Assembly (NCBI RefSeq): GCF_009826895.1
Contig: NZ_WUMV01000001.1
Coordinates: forward strand, 496,001-560,000
Direction of reading: 5' to 3'
Length of the DNA stretch: 64,000 nt
Source: Stappia sediminis
GTDB taxonomy: Bacteria; Pseudomonadota; Alphaproteobacteria; Rhizobiales; Stappiaceae
Shown here: positions 8,797 through 18,490 of the stretch, one piece after another
Numbering within the stretch: position 1 is the stretch's first letter
Layout of the letters: every line of letters begins with the position of its first letter
Notes under the pieces: model-generated
The model's input: only the letters and a program-made list of their open reading frames with translations
The model's database searches: none
Told to the model about the DNA's origin: nothing
Position numbers and translations under genes: made by a program

Positions 8797-9564
8797 CTAC
8801 CCCCCGGCAAAGCTGCGAACGAGACTGCCGGCAACCATGTTCCAGCCGTCGACCAACACGAAGAAAATCAGCTTGAACGGCAGGGAGATGACGATTGGCG
8901 GCAGCATCATCATGCCCATCGACATGAGCACGGAAGCGATAACCAGATCGATGATCAGGAACGGCAGGTAGAGCAAGAAGCCGATTTCGAAGGCGCGCCG
9001 CAGCTCGCTGATCATGAAGGCCGGCACAAGAACGCGCAGGCTGATATCCTGAGGCGTTTCAGGCGTTTCCTGCCGGGAAAGTTCAAGGAAGAGGCCGACA
9101 TCCTTCTCCCGCACGTTCGCCCGCATGAACGTATGAAACGGTACCGATGCGCGCTCGAACGCCTGATCCAGCTCGATGGTCCCGTCCACGAGAGGCTGAA
9201 TGGCATCGTCATAAGCAGTCTGAAAAGTCGGCGCCATGATGAAGGCTGTAAGAAACAGCGCGAGGCTGGTCATGACGGCGTTCGGCGGAGCCGTCTGCAG
9301 GCCGATGGCGGATCGCAGCAGAGAAAGCACAACCACGATACGCGTGAAGCTCGTCACCATCACGATAATGGAAGGTGCGAGGCTGAGGATCGTAAGCAGG
9401 GCGACGAGTTGGACCGCCCGCTCCGTTAACGTCGTCCCCTCGCCAAAATCGATCGAAAGTCCCTGTGCGCTGACCGGCGATATGGCGAATACCGCCATCG
9501 CAGCCGCGACGGCCAGGAGAGGCATCCCCCTCCTGAAGTACTGCCGGAAAATGGCTGACGTCAT
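8797..9564 (-). CDS. fliP: Flagellar type III export protein FliP
   Basis: FliP forms the core of the flagellar export gate with FliQ and FliR in the inner membrane. The 255-aa protein has a cleavable signal peptide (MPLLAVAAAMAVFAISPVSA after a short lead) and the FliP hallmarks TSFTRIVVVLSLLRSAIG and FLLYLPFLIIDLVIASVLMS. Length matches the family. Its ATG overlaps the fliO stop by 4 bases, so fliO-fliP is a two-gene leftward unit that converges on the TPR gene. Confidence 0.97.
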   Translation of the reverse strand: MTSAIFRQYFRRGMPLLAVAAAMAVFAISPVSAQGLSIDFGEGTTLTERAVQLVALLTILSLAPSIIVMVTSFTRIVVVLSLLRSAIGLQTAPPNAVMTSLALFLTAFIMAPTFQTAYDDAIQPLVDGTIELDQAFERASVPFHTFMRANVREKDVGLFLELSRQETPETPQDISLRVLVPAFMISELRRAFEIGFLLYLPFLIIDLVIASVLMSMGMMMLPPIVISLPFKLIFFVLVDGWNMVAGSLVRSFAGG

Positions 9565-11228
9565 TTATTCCTGTTTCCACTTATCTCGTTGAGAAGCTTG
9601 GCCATCTCTTCTTCGATGGCGTCGATGGTCACAGGATCGCTTTTCTTTTTTGCTTCGGACGCAGCTTCCCCAGGCTCCGCTTTCGCGCTTTCGCCGGATT
9701 TGCGGTCTTCTTTCGCTTCCACAGCGTCGGCGGCCGGCGTTTCGCCTTCCGGCTCCGCCTTTGCTTCGGGTTTCACTTCAGTCTTCGTGTCCCCGGCGGT
9801 AGGTGCTGGCTGAACCGGGATCGATGCTTTCGCTCCTGGCTCTTTCTCCGCAAGGACTGAGGGAACCGGTTCTTTCGAAGGGGTAACCGTAACCTCGGCG
9901 ATATTGCGAGGAGGTTCCTGACCTGATTGGCCGCTCGCCGGCGTTTCGGATTTCTTCTCATCGGCGACTGGCGTGGCGGTATTGCGCTCAGGTGTGGAAG
10001 AGGCTGTCGGCGCAGGCGAGGCTTCCGCGGCGGGCTTCCCCTCGCCAGGCGTTCGAGGAGGCGTGACCGCCGGCGCCTCGCGTTGCGGTGTCGCTTTCGG
10101 TTCGTCCCTTACAGCACGCAACTCCGGGCTCGCTTTCGTTTCCGTACCGGTAGGCTTTTCAGCCGGCTGATCCAGCGCACCGCGCAGGCTTTCCTCCAGG
10201 TGGCCCGTAAGGTCCAGACCCGGCCCGGCAGCCGGTTCCGGCGCGACAGCTGGCGCGGCGGGCGCTTTATCCGACGGTTTCATGTCCTCGGGTGCGGCGC
10301 TTATTTTCGGCTCGGCGCGCGGAGGAGGTGCATCACTTTGCTGCGATATGGGCGAAACCGGCGGGCGGGGTGGCTGCGGCGGCTGCGGCTGCGGGCGTTG
10401 CGGAAAAGCCGATCGCGCGGCTGCCGCAGGGCCGGAAGAGGGGGGTGATACGGCGCGATGCGGCTCCCGTGCAGGGCTTTTCTCACCGCTCTGCGAAGGA
10501 CGCTGCTGCTGCGGGGGGGCCTTGTCGGGCGGCGGTGCTTTGTCCGGCGACGGCGCTTTCGGTGTCATGTCCTTGGCGAGATGGGCGACCGCGGCTCCTG
10601 CGGCGGCCACTGCCGCGCCCGCACGCCTTTGCGGCGTGGAGGCCGTGCCCTGCCGCTCTTGCGGCTGCAGTGCGGGCGAGGGCGCGCGCTGCGCAGGAGG
10701 CTGTGGCGCGGCAGGCGAGCGCAAGGGCTGTACGGGGCGTTGCTGGGCCTCGGGGCGCTGCTGCGGCCGGGCGGCCGGGCGCGGTTGCGGCGGAGGCTGC
10801 TGGGCCGCGGCTGGCTGAGGCGTCGGCTGGGGCGATACAGCGGCCACCGCAGGCTCTTGCGCCATGGAAGCTTCGGGAGACATCTGCACCGGCTGACCGG
10901 GTCGCGGATAATTCGCGCTGACAGGTACGCCGCGAACGATATTCTGCTCGACAACCACGTCGGTCGGTCCGCCGATGAGGAGAAGATGCTCCACGTTGTC
11001 GCGGCGAATGAGTACCAGCCGCCGGCGAGCGTCAAGCCCGGTGGCATCCATTACCGCGATGCGTGGCTGTCTGTTGCGGTTTCCCGACAACCTCGAGCCG
11101 GTGATGCGACGCAGGATCCAGACGAAGACCGCAATGAGCGCCAGGACGATCAGCACGGCGATGAAGAATTGAACGCCGCGGGCAAAGCCGGCATCCATTT
11201 CAAAGGTTTCTATCAGCCATTCGCTCAT
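9561..11228 (-). CDS. fliO: FliO-like flagellar export protein with very long Pro/Ala-rich tail
   Basis: The N-terminal ~110 residues match FliO: a membrane segment (about 18-40, FFIAVLIVLALIAVFVWILR) and a short cytoplasmic domain (RRLVLIRRDNVEHLLLIGG). FliO helps FliP assemble. The remaining ~430 residues are low-complexity, rich in Pro, Ala, Gln, Lys and Glu, with no recognisable domain. The total of 555 aa far exceeds the usual FliO size of 100-150. The frame is open throughout and overlaps fliP by 4 bases, so the tail looks genuine rather than a frameshift product. FliO identity is firm; the role of the tail is unknown. Confidence 0.85.
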   Translation of the reverse strand: MSEWLIETFEMDAGFARGVQFFIAVLIVLALIAVFVWILRRITGSRLSGNRNRQPRIAVMDATGLDARRRLVLIRRDNVEHLLLIGGPTDVVVEQNIVRGVPVSANYPRPGQPVQMSPEASMAQEPAVAAVSPQPTPQPAAAQQPPPQPRPAARPQQRPEAQQRPVQPLRSPAAPQPPAQRAPSPALQPQERQGTASTPQRRAGAAVAAAGAAVAHLAKDMTPKAPSPDKAPPPDKAPPQQQRPSQSGEKSPAREPHRAVSPPSSGPAAAARSAFPQRPQPQPPQPPRPPVSPISQQSDAPPPRAEPKISAAPEDMKPSDKAPAAPAVAPEPAAGPGLDLTGHLEESLRGALDQPAEKPTGTETKASPELRAVRDEPKATPQREAPAVTPPRTPGEGKPAAEASPAPTASSTPERNTATPVADEKKSETPASGQSGQEPPRNIAEVTVTPSKEPVPSVLAEKEPGAKASIPVQPAPTAGDTKTEVKPEAKAEPEGETPAADAVEAKEDRKSGESAKAEPGEAASEAKKKSDPVTIDAIEEEMAKLLNEISGNRNK

Positions 11229-11641
11229 ACCAATTGAATCCCATGTTCGTGCCGATCATGTCCGCTCTGACTGGATGCGGGCCCGCAGGCACCGGCAACT
11301 ACGCTGCGTGATCACCTTCGATGGCGGTCCTATCAATTGATGCGGCGCAGCGCCAGAGTTGCGACTCACATTCTCCGTTCCTTCTTCGGTCCGTGAGCCT
11401 TCCCGTAAGGGCGCTGCCTGCGCCTTGTTTTATAAGCGTATTAGATGATTCTCACCATTGTGCGAGGTTAACAGGGTTTGGAAAATTATGCCGAGTTTAC
11501 ATTGCACAATGCGAATTACGGAAATTTTTAGGCGCAGAATTCCGCCGCTTTTGTGCGGACGCTGCTTAACGGCCGTTAACCGTTAACGCCTCATTAACTA
11601 CTTCGTCGGCAATTTCTACCCAGTACCGAACGGAGAAAGCC
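11229..11641. other. Divergent control region between fliO and flgB
   Basis: This is a non-coding stretch of 413 bases between divergent flagellar operons. The part from 11430 to 11545 is AT-rich. An 8-bp inverted repeat, CATTGTGC at 11456-11463 and GCACAATG at 11504-11511, flanks about 40 bases. Several TTAAC half-sites cluster at 11574-11598, one pair being an exact CtrA consensus. No open frame here looks like a gene. Confidence 0.6.
11583..11598 (+). promoter_or_regulatory. CtrA consensus box upstream of flgB
   Basis: TTAA-CGCCTCA-TTAAC matches the CtrA consensus TTAA-N7-TTAAC exactly and ends 43 bases before the flgB ATG. Two further half-sites (TTAAC-GGCCG-TTAAC) lie just upstream at 11575-11590. 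Direct control of the flgB-flhB operon by CtrA is inferred from the match and from cckA lying in the same locus. Confidence 0.62.
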
Positions 11642-12052
11642 ATGCCCATTTCGGATTTGCCTGTATTCCAGGCGCTGAAGGCGAAGATGCAGTGGCATCA
11701 GGTTCGCCAGGGCGTTCTGTCGCAAAATGTGGCGAATGCCGACACACCCGGTTTTGCCGGCAAGGACTTGAAAGAATTCAAATTTTCGACCGAGCTTGCC
11801 CGCACTTCCACCGGGCTCGACACCGTGACGACGAACAGGGGGCATCTCTCGGGTAGCCTGAAGCGGGGAGAATATTCCGCGAAGGTCGAAGAGATGCCGT
11901 CCTTCGAGACGACACCTGACGGAAGCACGGTCGTGCTCGAAGAGCAGATGATGAAAGTGACCCAGAACCTTCTGGATTATCAGGCGGCAACGACCCTCTA
12001 CAGCAAGGGTCTCGGCCTGATACGGACGGCTTTGTCCTCCAGAGGAGCCTGA
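11642..12052 (+). CDS. flgB: Flagellar proximal rod protein FlgB
   Basis: FlgB is the innermost rod subunit of the basal body. The 136-aa protein starts MPISDLPVFQALKAKM and carries the rod signature VLSQNVANADTPGFAGKDL near residues 25-43. The C-terminal helix (DYQAATTLYSKGLGLI) completes the assembly pair. A good ribosome site, CGGAGAAAGCC, precedes the start. It opens the operon flgB-flgC-fliE-fliQ-fliR-flhB, 43 bases downstream of a CtrA box. Confidence 0.96.
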   Translation: MPISDLPVFQALKAKMQWHQVRQGVLSQNVANADTPGFAGKDLKEFKFSTELARTSTGLDTVTTNRGHLSGSLKRGEYSAKVEEMPSFETTPDGSTVVLEEQMMKVTQNLLDYQAATTLYSKGLGLIRTALSSRGA

Positions 12053-12089
12053 TTGAAGGCTTGGGCTATCCCGTGACGGAGGCCGGACG

Positions 12090-12500
12090 ATGGACTTTGT
12101 AAAATCGCTTTTTATCGCCGCATCAGGCTTGAAGGCCCAAAACGGGCGCATGCGTGTGATTGCGGAAAATATCGCCAATGCGGGATCCACCGCGCGCACG
12201 CCGCAAGGGGATCCGTATCGGCGCAAGATACCGACCTTCCAGGCGGCCCTCGACCGCGAAATTGGGGCGGAGATGGTCAAGCTCGGCAAGATCGAAATGG
12301 ATCAGTCCGACTTCGGGCAGAAATATGAACCGGGCCACCCGGCCGCGGATGAAAACGGATACGTGCGCGTTCCGAACGTCAACACGCTGATCGAAACCGT
12401 GGATATGCGCGATGCCCAGCGGAGTTACGAGGCGAACCTGAACGTCATCACAACAACACGCAGGATGCTCCAGCGGACATTCGAGATCCTGCGCGCATAA
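12090..12500 (+). CDS. flgC: Flagellar proximal rod protein FlgC
   Basis: FlgC is a proximal rod subunit. The 136-aa sequence starts MDFVKSLFIAASGLKAQ, has the rod motif RVIAENIANAGSTARTP and ends with the typical C-terminal motif RDAQRSYEANLNVI. An 'NVNTLIETVDM' segment typical of FlgC is also visible. It follows flgB by 37 bases and is in the same operon. The ribosome site GACGGAGGCCGG lies just upstream. Confidence 0.96.
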   Translation: MDFVKSLFIAASGLKAQNGRMRVIAENIANAGSTARTPQGDPYRRKIPTFQAALDREIGAEMVKLGKIEMDQSDFGQKYEPGHPAADENGYVRVPNVNTLIETVDMRDAQRSYEANLNVITTTRRMLQRTFEILRA

Positions 12501-12568
12501 GATCAAGTGCACCCGACAAATGAATTTGGCCCCACGCATAATAATTCCAGACGAACGGAGTTGAGGTC

Positions 12569-12886
12569 ATGACTTCACCAGTTTTTTCCACGCCTGCTGC
12601 AGCGGCGAATGCGTATAACGCCACGGCGGGGCTTACGAATCAGGTAATCTCGTCACAGGATGACGAGACGCCCGACTTCGGAGCGCTCGTCAAAACGGCC
12701 GTCACATCGGTGGTCGAGCAGGGGCGCGAGGCGGACGGCAAGGCGCTGGGTCTTGTGCAGGGCAAGTCGGACGTCGTTGACGTGGTCACCGCCGTTGCAG
12801 AAACCGAGGTCGCCATGGAGACCCTGGTTTCCGTGAGGGATCGCGTGATTTCGGCCTATCAGGAAATCCTGAGGATGCCGATCTGA
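12569..12886 (+). CDS. fliE: Flagellar hook-basal body complex protein FliE
   Basis: FliE connects the MS-ring and export gate to the rod. The 105-aa protein has a variable, alanine-rich N-terminus and the conserved FliE C-terminal half (DVVTAVAETEVAMETLVSVR then DRVISAYQEILRMPI). Length is normal. The start is preceded by a GGAGTTGAGG ribosome site. It sits between flgC and fliQ, as in most alphaproteobacterial flagellar operons. Confidence 0.95.
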   Translation: MTSPVFSTPAAAANAYNATAGLTNQVISSQDDETPDFGALVKTAVTSVVEQGREADGKALGLVQGKSDVVDVVTAVAETEVAMETLVSVRDRVISAYQEILRMPI

Positions 12887-12914
12887 AGACGCCCATGATG
12901 ACAAAGGACGCGAT

Positions 12915-13181
12915 ATGACCGGCGCGGAAGTATTGGATGTTGCGAGGGAAGGCATCTGGACCCTCATTATAGTCGCCGCACCGGTCATGATCGTCGGCCT
13001 TTTGATCGGCATCGTCATCGCGCTCTTTCAGGCGCTGACGCAGATTCAGGAAATGACCCTGGTATTCGTGCCAAAGATCATCGCGATCTTCGTCACGCTG
13101 CTCATCGCATTGCCTTTCATGGGCCAGGCGCTGATGGGTTTCACGAATACGGTGGCGGATCTGATCGTTGCCAGCGGTTAG
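12915..13181 (+). CDS. fliQ: Flagellar export gate protein FliQ
   Basis: FliQ is a small two-helix membrane subunit of the flagellar type III export gate. The 88-aa protein has two hydrophobic segments (about residues 15-38 and 50-72) separated by the conserved FQALTQIQEMTLVFVPKI loop. Length matches the family. It lies 28 bases after fliE and 31 bases before fliR. Confidence 0.97.
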   Translation: MTGAEVLDVAREGIWTLIIVAAPVMIVGLLIGIVIALFQALTQIQEMTLVFVPKIIAIFVTLLIALPFMGQALMGFTNTVADLIVASG

Positions 13182-13212
13182 GCCCGAAAGCGCTGCGGGA
13201 GTGTGATCGGCG

Positions 13213-13986
13213 ATGACGCTTGATCTCGGCTTTCTGCCTCAGGTCGCCACTGTTTTCGTGCTGGTGTTCGCAAGGCTCGGCACCATGCTCATGCTGATGC
13301 CGGCACTTGGTGAAGCCGCGATCCCTACGCGGGTCCGTTTGACGATCGCCATTCTGCTGACCTTCGTATTCTATCCGGTCGCGGCACCCCTTTACCCCAT
13401 TTCTCCGGCAATGCCGCTGGCAGGCCTGCTGGTTCTGCTTGCCGGGGAAATGGCGATAGGCTTCTTCATCGGCCTCGCGGCGAAACTGATCACCTACGCC
13501 TTGCAGATTGCAGGCGTCATATTCGCAAGCCAGTCGGGCCTTGCGTTCGCGCTTTCCAACGATCCGACCAACGAAGGCCAGCAAGGGGCAATCGTTGGAA
13601 CCTTCCTGAGCCTGCTTGGCGTGACGCTCGTTTTTACGACCGATACGCATTACCTGATCATCGCCGCCCTGCACGACAGCTTCATGCTGTTTCCGCCTGC
13701 CAACTGGATACCCGTTGGAGATTTCGCCGACCTTTCGACGCAAATGGTTGCCGGTGTTTTCGAGATAGCCGTACAGATGAGCGCGCCTTTCATCGTGGTC
13801 GGCCTCGTCTTCTATTTCGGCCTTGGGCTGCTCAACAAGCTTATGCCCCAGATGCAGATTTTCTTCATCGCGCTGCCGCTCAACATCGTCGTCGGGATCC
13901 TGATCCTGCTTGCGCTCTTGATGACGATCATGGGCTGGTACCTCGAACATTTCGAAACGGCGCTCGGCCGTTTCGTCACCGGATAG
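13213..13986 (+). CDS. fliR: Flagellar export gate protein FliR
   Basis: FliR completes the FliP-FliQ-FliR gate in the inner membrane. The 257-aa protein has about six membrane segments and family motifs such as VLVFARLGTMLMLMPALGE at the N-terminus and the EMAIGFFIGLAAKL segment near residue 80. Length is typical. flhB follows after 13 bases, behind a GGAGGAGG-like ribosome site. Confidence 0.96.
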   Translation: MTLDLGFLPQVATVFVLVFARLGTMLMLMPALGEAAIPTRVRLTIAILLTFVFYPVAAPLYPISPAMPLAGLLVLLAGEMAIGFFIGLAAKLITYALQIAGVIFASQSGLAFALSNDPTNEGQQGAIVGTFLSLLGVTLVFTTDTHYLIIAALHDSFMLFPPANWIPVGDFADLSTQMVAGVFEIAVQMSAPFIVVGLVFYFGLGLLNKLMPQMQIFFIALPLNIVVGILILLALLMTIMGWYLEHFETALGRFVTG

Positions 13987-13999
13987 TCGGAGGAGGCAA

Positions 14000-15091
14000 A
14001 TGGCCGAAGAATCCGACGATTCGGAAAAAACGGAAGACCCTTCCCAAAAACGCCTGGACGATGCCCTCAAGAAAGGCGACGTTGCCAAGAGCCAGGAGGT
14101 GTCGGCCTGGTTCGTATTGCTCGGCATCGGGCTTTCGATCGCCATCATGGCGAAGCCAGCGGCGGCAGGTCTGCGCGACACGCTTCGCGCCTACTTCGAA
14201 TTCGCGCACACGATCCCCGTTGAGGGGACCGGCCTGAAGGAGCTTTGGTATCAGACGGGTACCAGCATCGCGAAATCGCTCGCGCTTCCGCTCCTGATGC
14301 TTTTGGTCATGGCGGTCGCCGGCAACCTGGTTCAGCACCGGCTCGTCTGGTCGGCGGAGAAAATCAAGCCGAAGTTCAACAAGATTTCGCCGATTTCCGG
14401 GTTCAAGCGGCTTTTCTCGTCGGAGAGCCTCGTCAACTTCAGCAAGGGCTTGGCGAAAATCGTCATCGTCAGCGGGCTTATGGTCGCCGTTCTCTGGCCG
14501 GAGCGCGATCGCATCGACACAATGATCTTCCGCGAAACCTCTTTCATGCTGGCTGAAACGCGCGAGCTGATCATCAAGCTGATCATCGCGATCATCGCCT
14601 TCATGACCGTGGTGGCCGCCGCCGATTTTCTCTACCAGCGCCATCGGTGGTTCGAAAAGCAGAAGATGACGAAGCAGGAGGTCAAGGAAGAATACAAGCA
14701 GACCGAAGGCGACCCGCACATCAAGGGGCGGCTCAGGCAGCTGCGCATGGAGCGTTCTCGCAAACGCATGATGGCGGCGGTGCCGGATTCTACCGTGGTG
14801 GTGACCAACCCGACCCACTATGCGGTTGCGCTGAAGTACGAAGACGGCATGAGCGCGCCGGTCTGTCTTGCCAAGGGAACCGACACGGTCGCGCTGAAGA
14901 TCCGCGAAGTCGCGAAAAGTCACGATATTCCGGTGGTCGAGAATCCTCCGCTCGCACGCGCGCTATATGCGACGATCGACATCGACCAGGAGATTCCGGA
15001 AGAACACTACAAGGCGGTCGCGGAAGTCATCGGCTTCGTTCTTAACCTGAAACGGCGCCGGCGCGGACGGGGAAGAACTGGAAAATCCTGA
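14000..15091 (+). CDS. flhB: Flagellar export switch protein FlhB
   Basis: FlhB controls the substrate-specificity switch from rod/hook to filament export. The 363-aa protein opens with the typical acidic-basic leader (EKTEDPSQKRLDDALKKGDV). It has four membrane segments and a C-terminal cytoplasmic domain with the autocleavage motif NPTH (in VVVTNPTHYAVALKY). Length is normal, with a basic C-terminus (KRRRRGRGRTGKS). It is the last gene of the flgB operon, and cckA begins 112 bases downstream on the same strand. Confidence 0.97.
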   Translation: MAEESDDSEKTEDPSQKRLDDALKKGDVAKSQEVSAWFVLLGIGLSIAIMAKPAAAGLRDTLRAYFEFAHTIPVEGTGLKELWYQTGTSIAKSLALPLLMLLVMAVAGNLVQHRLVWSAEKIKPKFNKISPISGFKRLFSSESLVNFSKGLAKIVIVSGLMVAVLWPERDRIDTMIFRETSFMLAETRELIIKLIIAIIAFMTVVAAADFLYQRHRWFEKQKMTKQEVKEEYKQTEGDPHIKGRLRQLRMERSRKRMMAAVPDSTVVVTNPTHYAVALKYEDGMSAPVCLAKGTDTVALKIREVAKSHDIPVVENPPLARALYATIDIDQEIPEEHYKAVAEVIGFVLNLKRRRRGRGRTGKS

Positions 15092-15203
15092 TCACTTTGG
15101 GTTATCGGTTGATTTTCCCGGTGCGGTAGACGATTCCCTTGTTAAGTATTGGGAGGCAAAAGTGCGTCCGTGGGCGCGGCCCGGGGCAGGGGGCGAAAAG
15201 GCA

Positions 15204-17750
15204 ATGAGCGACAACGACGCGCAACCGACACAGCCGGTGATCGACCGGACGGAACGTACCGGCAATATCGGGCTCCTGATGCTGCTGGCTTTGGGGTTGA
15301 TCGCCGCCGCCGCCGCCTTCGCGCTGATGAACCGCGAACAGGCCGAACCCTATATCCTCGTGCTCCTTGGCGTGCTTGCCGTCGTCGGCGTCTTTTCGCT
15401 TTTTGCCGGTGCGATCGGCCTTTTGCGTTTTTCAGGCCGTGGATCGCCGAGCCCGATAGCTTCCGCGTTTCTCGAAACATTCGCCGATGGCGTGACGATC
15501 ACCGACATGGATGGCCGTATCATCTATGCCAACCAGGCCTATGCGACGCTCACGGGTGCGGAAATCGCAGCCGATGTGCGCAGTGTTGAACGCGTTTTCT
15601 CGGCCGACCCAAATGCCGCCGATGCGCTCTTTCGCCTGTCGCAGGCTGCTCGCGAACAGCGCAGCGCCCGGGAGGAAATCCGCCTGCCGTGCGCCCTGGG
15701 CCAGACGGAAGGCGAGCCGCACTGGTACAAGGTGAGCGTACGTCCGGTAAAGATCGCCCTTGGCGCCGACGGGCGGGAGCGCGAATGCACGACCTGGCAG
15801 ATCGCCGATATCACGCGGGACCGTGCCGACCAGGAAATGTCTTTCCAGGAGTTGCAGCGCGTCATCAATTTTCTGGACCATGCGCCGGCCGGCTTTTTCT
15901 CTTGCGATACGCGCGGGCGCCTCGTTTATCTGAACGCGACGCTTGCGGACTGGCTGGGGTACGATCTGGCGCAGTTCGATGCCGGCGAAATCGATCTGTC
16001 GGATTTCATCAGCGGCGACGGGGCGGAGCTCCTTCGTTCCATCCATGGCAAGGCGGGCGAGGTGAAGAGCGAGACGTTCGATCTCGATCTCGTCACACGT
16101 CATGGCCGGGGATTTCCGGTCCGGATCATCCACCGCGTTCCGTTCGGGGCGGAAGGGGTGGCGGGCGAGAGCCGGACGCTCGTTCTCAATCGCTCGCCCG
16201 GCGAGGACATTTCGGAAGAGCTTCGCGCATCCGAGGTTCGTTTCGCCCGGTTTTTCAACAACACCCCGATCGCGATTGCCTCTATCGATCGAAACGGGAG
16301 GGTCGGCAAAACGAATGCGCCGTTCCTGCGTCTGTTCGGCGTGAGCGATACCGGCCCGAACGGGGTCACCCTTCTCGACCTGATTGCGGAAGGCTCGCGC
16401 GATGCGTTGAAAGAGGCGCTCGACAAGGCACACGACGGCCAGGGCGAAATCCCTCCGGTCGATGTTCGTCTCGACGATCGCGAGGACGGGCGGAGCGCCA
16501 CATTCTACATCTCGGCCGTGCGCGATGGCGCGGAGGATGGGGAGGTGGCTATCGTCTACGCGCTGGAGACCACCGCGCAGCGCGTTCTCGAAGCGCAATT
16601 CGCCCAGGGCCAGAAGATGCAGGCCGTCGGGCAGCTCGCCGGCGGTGTCGCGCATGACTTCAACAACGTGCTGACCGCGATCATCGGCTTTTCCGATCTC
16701 CTGCTTGCAAGCCACAGGCCGAGCGACCCGTCCTTCCAGGACATCATGAACATCAAGCAGAATGCGAACCGTGCGGCCGGCCTCGTTCGCCAGCTCCTTG
16801 CCTTCTCGCGCCGCCAGACCCTTCGTCCGAAGGAACTTGCGCTTGACGATGTCCTTGCCGATCTTTCTATCCTGCTGGACAGGCTGCTGGGCGAGAAGGT
16901 CGAGCTCAAGGTCGTGCACGGGCGCGATCTCTGGCCCGTGATGGCGGATCTCAACCAACTCGAGCAGGTGATCGTGAATCTCGCAGTGAATGCGCGCGAT
17001 GCTATGGCGGGAGGCGGTCAGGTTACCATCCGCACATCCAATATATCGGAAGCGGAATCGACCTCCTACGACAACACGCGCGGCATGCCCGCCGCCGAAT
17101 ACGTGCTGATCGAGGTCTCCGACACGGGACACGGCATGCCGCCGGAGGTGATGGAGAAAATTTTCGAGCCGTTTTTCTCTACCAAGGAAGTGGGCAAGGG
17201 TACCGGCCTCGGGCTTTCCACCGTCTATGGCATCATCAAGCAGACCGGCGGCTTCATCTTCTGCTCCAGCGAAGTGGACAAGGGCACGACATTCCGCATT
17301 TTCCTGCCGCGCCATGTACGCAAGGAGAGCGACAAACCCGTCGAGAAGCCGGTCGAGCAGCAGCAACTGTCGGATCTGACGGGCTCGGCATCCATTCTGC
17401 TCGTGGAGGATGAGGAGGCGGTGCGCGCGTTTGCCGCGCGGGCGCTCTCCTCACGCGGCTATACGGTCCACGAAGCGTCGAGCGGAACGGAAGCTCTCGA
17501 AATCATGGAAGAGACCGGCGGCAAGGTCGACATCGTGGTTTCCGATGTCGTCATGCCGGAAATGGACGGCCCGACGCTGCTTCGCGAATTGCGCAAGACG
17601 CAGCCGGATCTGAAGATCATCTTCGTATCCGGCTATGCCGAAGAAGCGTTCGAAAAGAACCTTCCGGAAAACGAGAAGTTCACCTTCCTTCCGAAGCCCT
17701 TCACGCTGAAGCAGCTGGCAACGGTCGTGAAAGAGGTTCTCGGCAGTTGA
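15204..17750 (+). CDS. cckA: CckA-type hybrid histidine kinase
   Basis: CckA is the kinase/phosphatase at the top of the CckA-ChpT-CtrA phosphorelay controlling cell cycle and flagella. The chosen ATG at 15204 ([11 protein letters not shown]) gives 848 aa; a GTG 42 bases upstream is possible. Domains in order: two N-terminal membrane segments (about 20-80), PAS regions (about 90-460), HisKA with phospho-acceptor His near 484 in [10 protein letters not shown], HATPase with DTGHGMP and [11 protein letters not shown], and a receiver domain from about 731 with acceptor Asp near 781 ([12 protein letters not shown]). ChpT and CtrA genes are not in the window. Confidence 0.93.
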   Translation: MSDNDAQPTQPVIDRTERTGNIGLLMLLALGLIAAAAAFALMNREQAEPYILVLLGVLAVVGVFSLFAGAIGLLRFSGRGSPSPIASAFLETFADGVTITDMDGRIIYANQAYATLTGAEIAADVRSVERVFSADPNAADALFRLSQAAREQRSAREEIRLPCALGQTEGEPHWYKVSVRPVKIALGADGRERECTTWQIADITRDRADQEMSFQELQRVINFLDHAPAGFFSCDTRGRLVYLNATLADWLGYDLAQFDAGEIDLSDFISGDGAELLRSIHGKAGEVKSETFDLDLVTRHGRGFPVRIIHRVPFGAEGVAGESRTLVLNRSPGEDISEELRASEVRFARFFNNTPIAIASIDRNGRVGKTNAPFLRLFGVSDTGPNGVTLLDLIAEGSRDALKEALDKAHDGQGEIPPVDVRLDDREDGRSATFYISAVRDGAEDGEVAIVYALETTAQRVLEAQFAQGQKMQAVGQLAGGVAHDFNNVLTAIIGFSDLLLASHRPSDPSFQDIMNIKQNANRAAGLVRQLLAFSRRQTLRPKELALDDVLADLSILLDRLLGEKVELKVVHGRDLWPVMADLNQLEQVIVNLAVNARDAMAGGGQVTIRTSNISEAESTSYDNTRGMPAAEYVLIEVSDTGHGMPPEVMEKIFEPFFSTKEVGKGTGLGLSTVYGIIKQTGGFIFCSSEVDKGTTFRIFLPRHVRKESDKPVEKPVEQQQLSDLTGSASILLVEDEEAVRAFAARALSSRGYTVHEASSGTEALEIMEETGGKVDIVVSDVVMPEMDGPTLLRELRKTQPDLKIIFVSGYAEEAFEKNLPENEKFTFLPKPFTLKQLATVVKEVLGS

Positions 17751-17784
17751 TGGAGCTGTTATCCGGCGGATTAAGCGGAAGGAC

Positions 17785-18285
17785 CTAGCCGGTGATCGCG
17801 CCCGCGCAGCCCGAAGCTGCTTCCGCCTTGCGTTTCAGTCCGATCAGGCTTTCGGGATTGTTGTATTGCGGCTGGGTGAGCGCGAAGACCTGCTCAAGCG
17901 CGGTTCCCGCGTTGTTGACCACGAAAACCTCCTGAACGACGAGTGTGTTGCACGCTGTTCCCTGGAAGCGCACGCGAATGCGGAATTTGCGGTCTCCGTT
18001 GTCGGACGGGCCGAATTCCTGGTCGAGTGCAGGAATTTCCTCGGTGATGAGCCGCTCAAGGACCACCATGTTCGGTTCGTTCTGGATGATCGGTGTGCCG
18101 CGTTCCGCAGCGCCGCTGACGAGCGTCTGGCGAACCGTCTCCGGATTTGCCGAAACGGTTACGGATTGCGCGCCTTGCGGCACGGTTAGTGCAGCTTTCT
18201 GCTGCGCGCCCGGCAACGTTGATCGGGAGGACTGGCAGGCAGTGAGGGCCAGAGCGGCCAAGACGACGGCAAGCAAGCGATACAT
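17785..18285 (-). CDS. Putative outer-membrane or periplasmic lipoprotein
   Basis: This 166-aa protein has a lipoprotein signal peptide: MYRLLAVVLAALA followed by the lipobox LTAC at residues 14-17. The mature part is small and mixed alpha/beta, with two further Cys residues (GTACNTLV and ASGCAGAITG) that could form a disulfide. No named family was recognised. It converges with cckA (34-base gap), and the gene to its right, doxX, runs in the same direction but 205 bases away. Function unknown. Confidence 0.7.
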   Translation of the reverse strand: MYRLLAVVLAALALTACQSSRSTLPGAQQKAALTVPQGAQSVTVSANPETVRQTLVSGAAERGTPIIQNEPNMVVLERLITEEIPALDQEFGPSDNGDRKFRIRVRFQGTACNTLVVQEVFVVNNAGTALEQVFALTQPQYNNPESLIGLKRKAEAASGCAGAITG

Positions 18286-18490
18286 GGCGAACGACCCATT
18301 GGTATCCGGTGCGGCGGGCCACGGCCGGGCCGCGACACTCGATCAATCCGATGATCGGTTACCTATGGTTAAAAAAACCTCAGTCCGGTGTCACGGGAAA
18401 TATTGCACGCCAAAAGGAACCGGCCCGGCGATGCCGGGCCGGGCAAAGGCCGCACGGGGTGAGGAAGCGTGTCGCTCCGTCGTGCCGATG

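Noticed and set aside
15432-17366. Long open leftward frame opposite cckA
   Set aside because: It is a frame shadow of a conserved kinase gene, and the composition is Arg/His-rich as expected for antisense frames.
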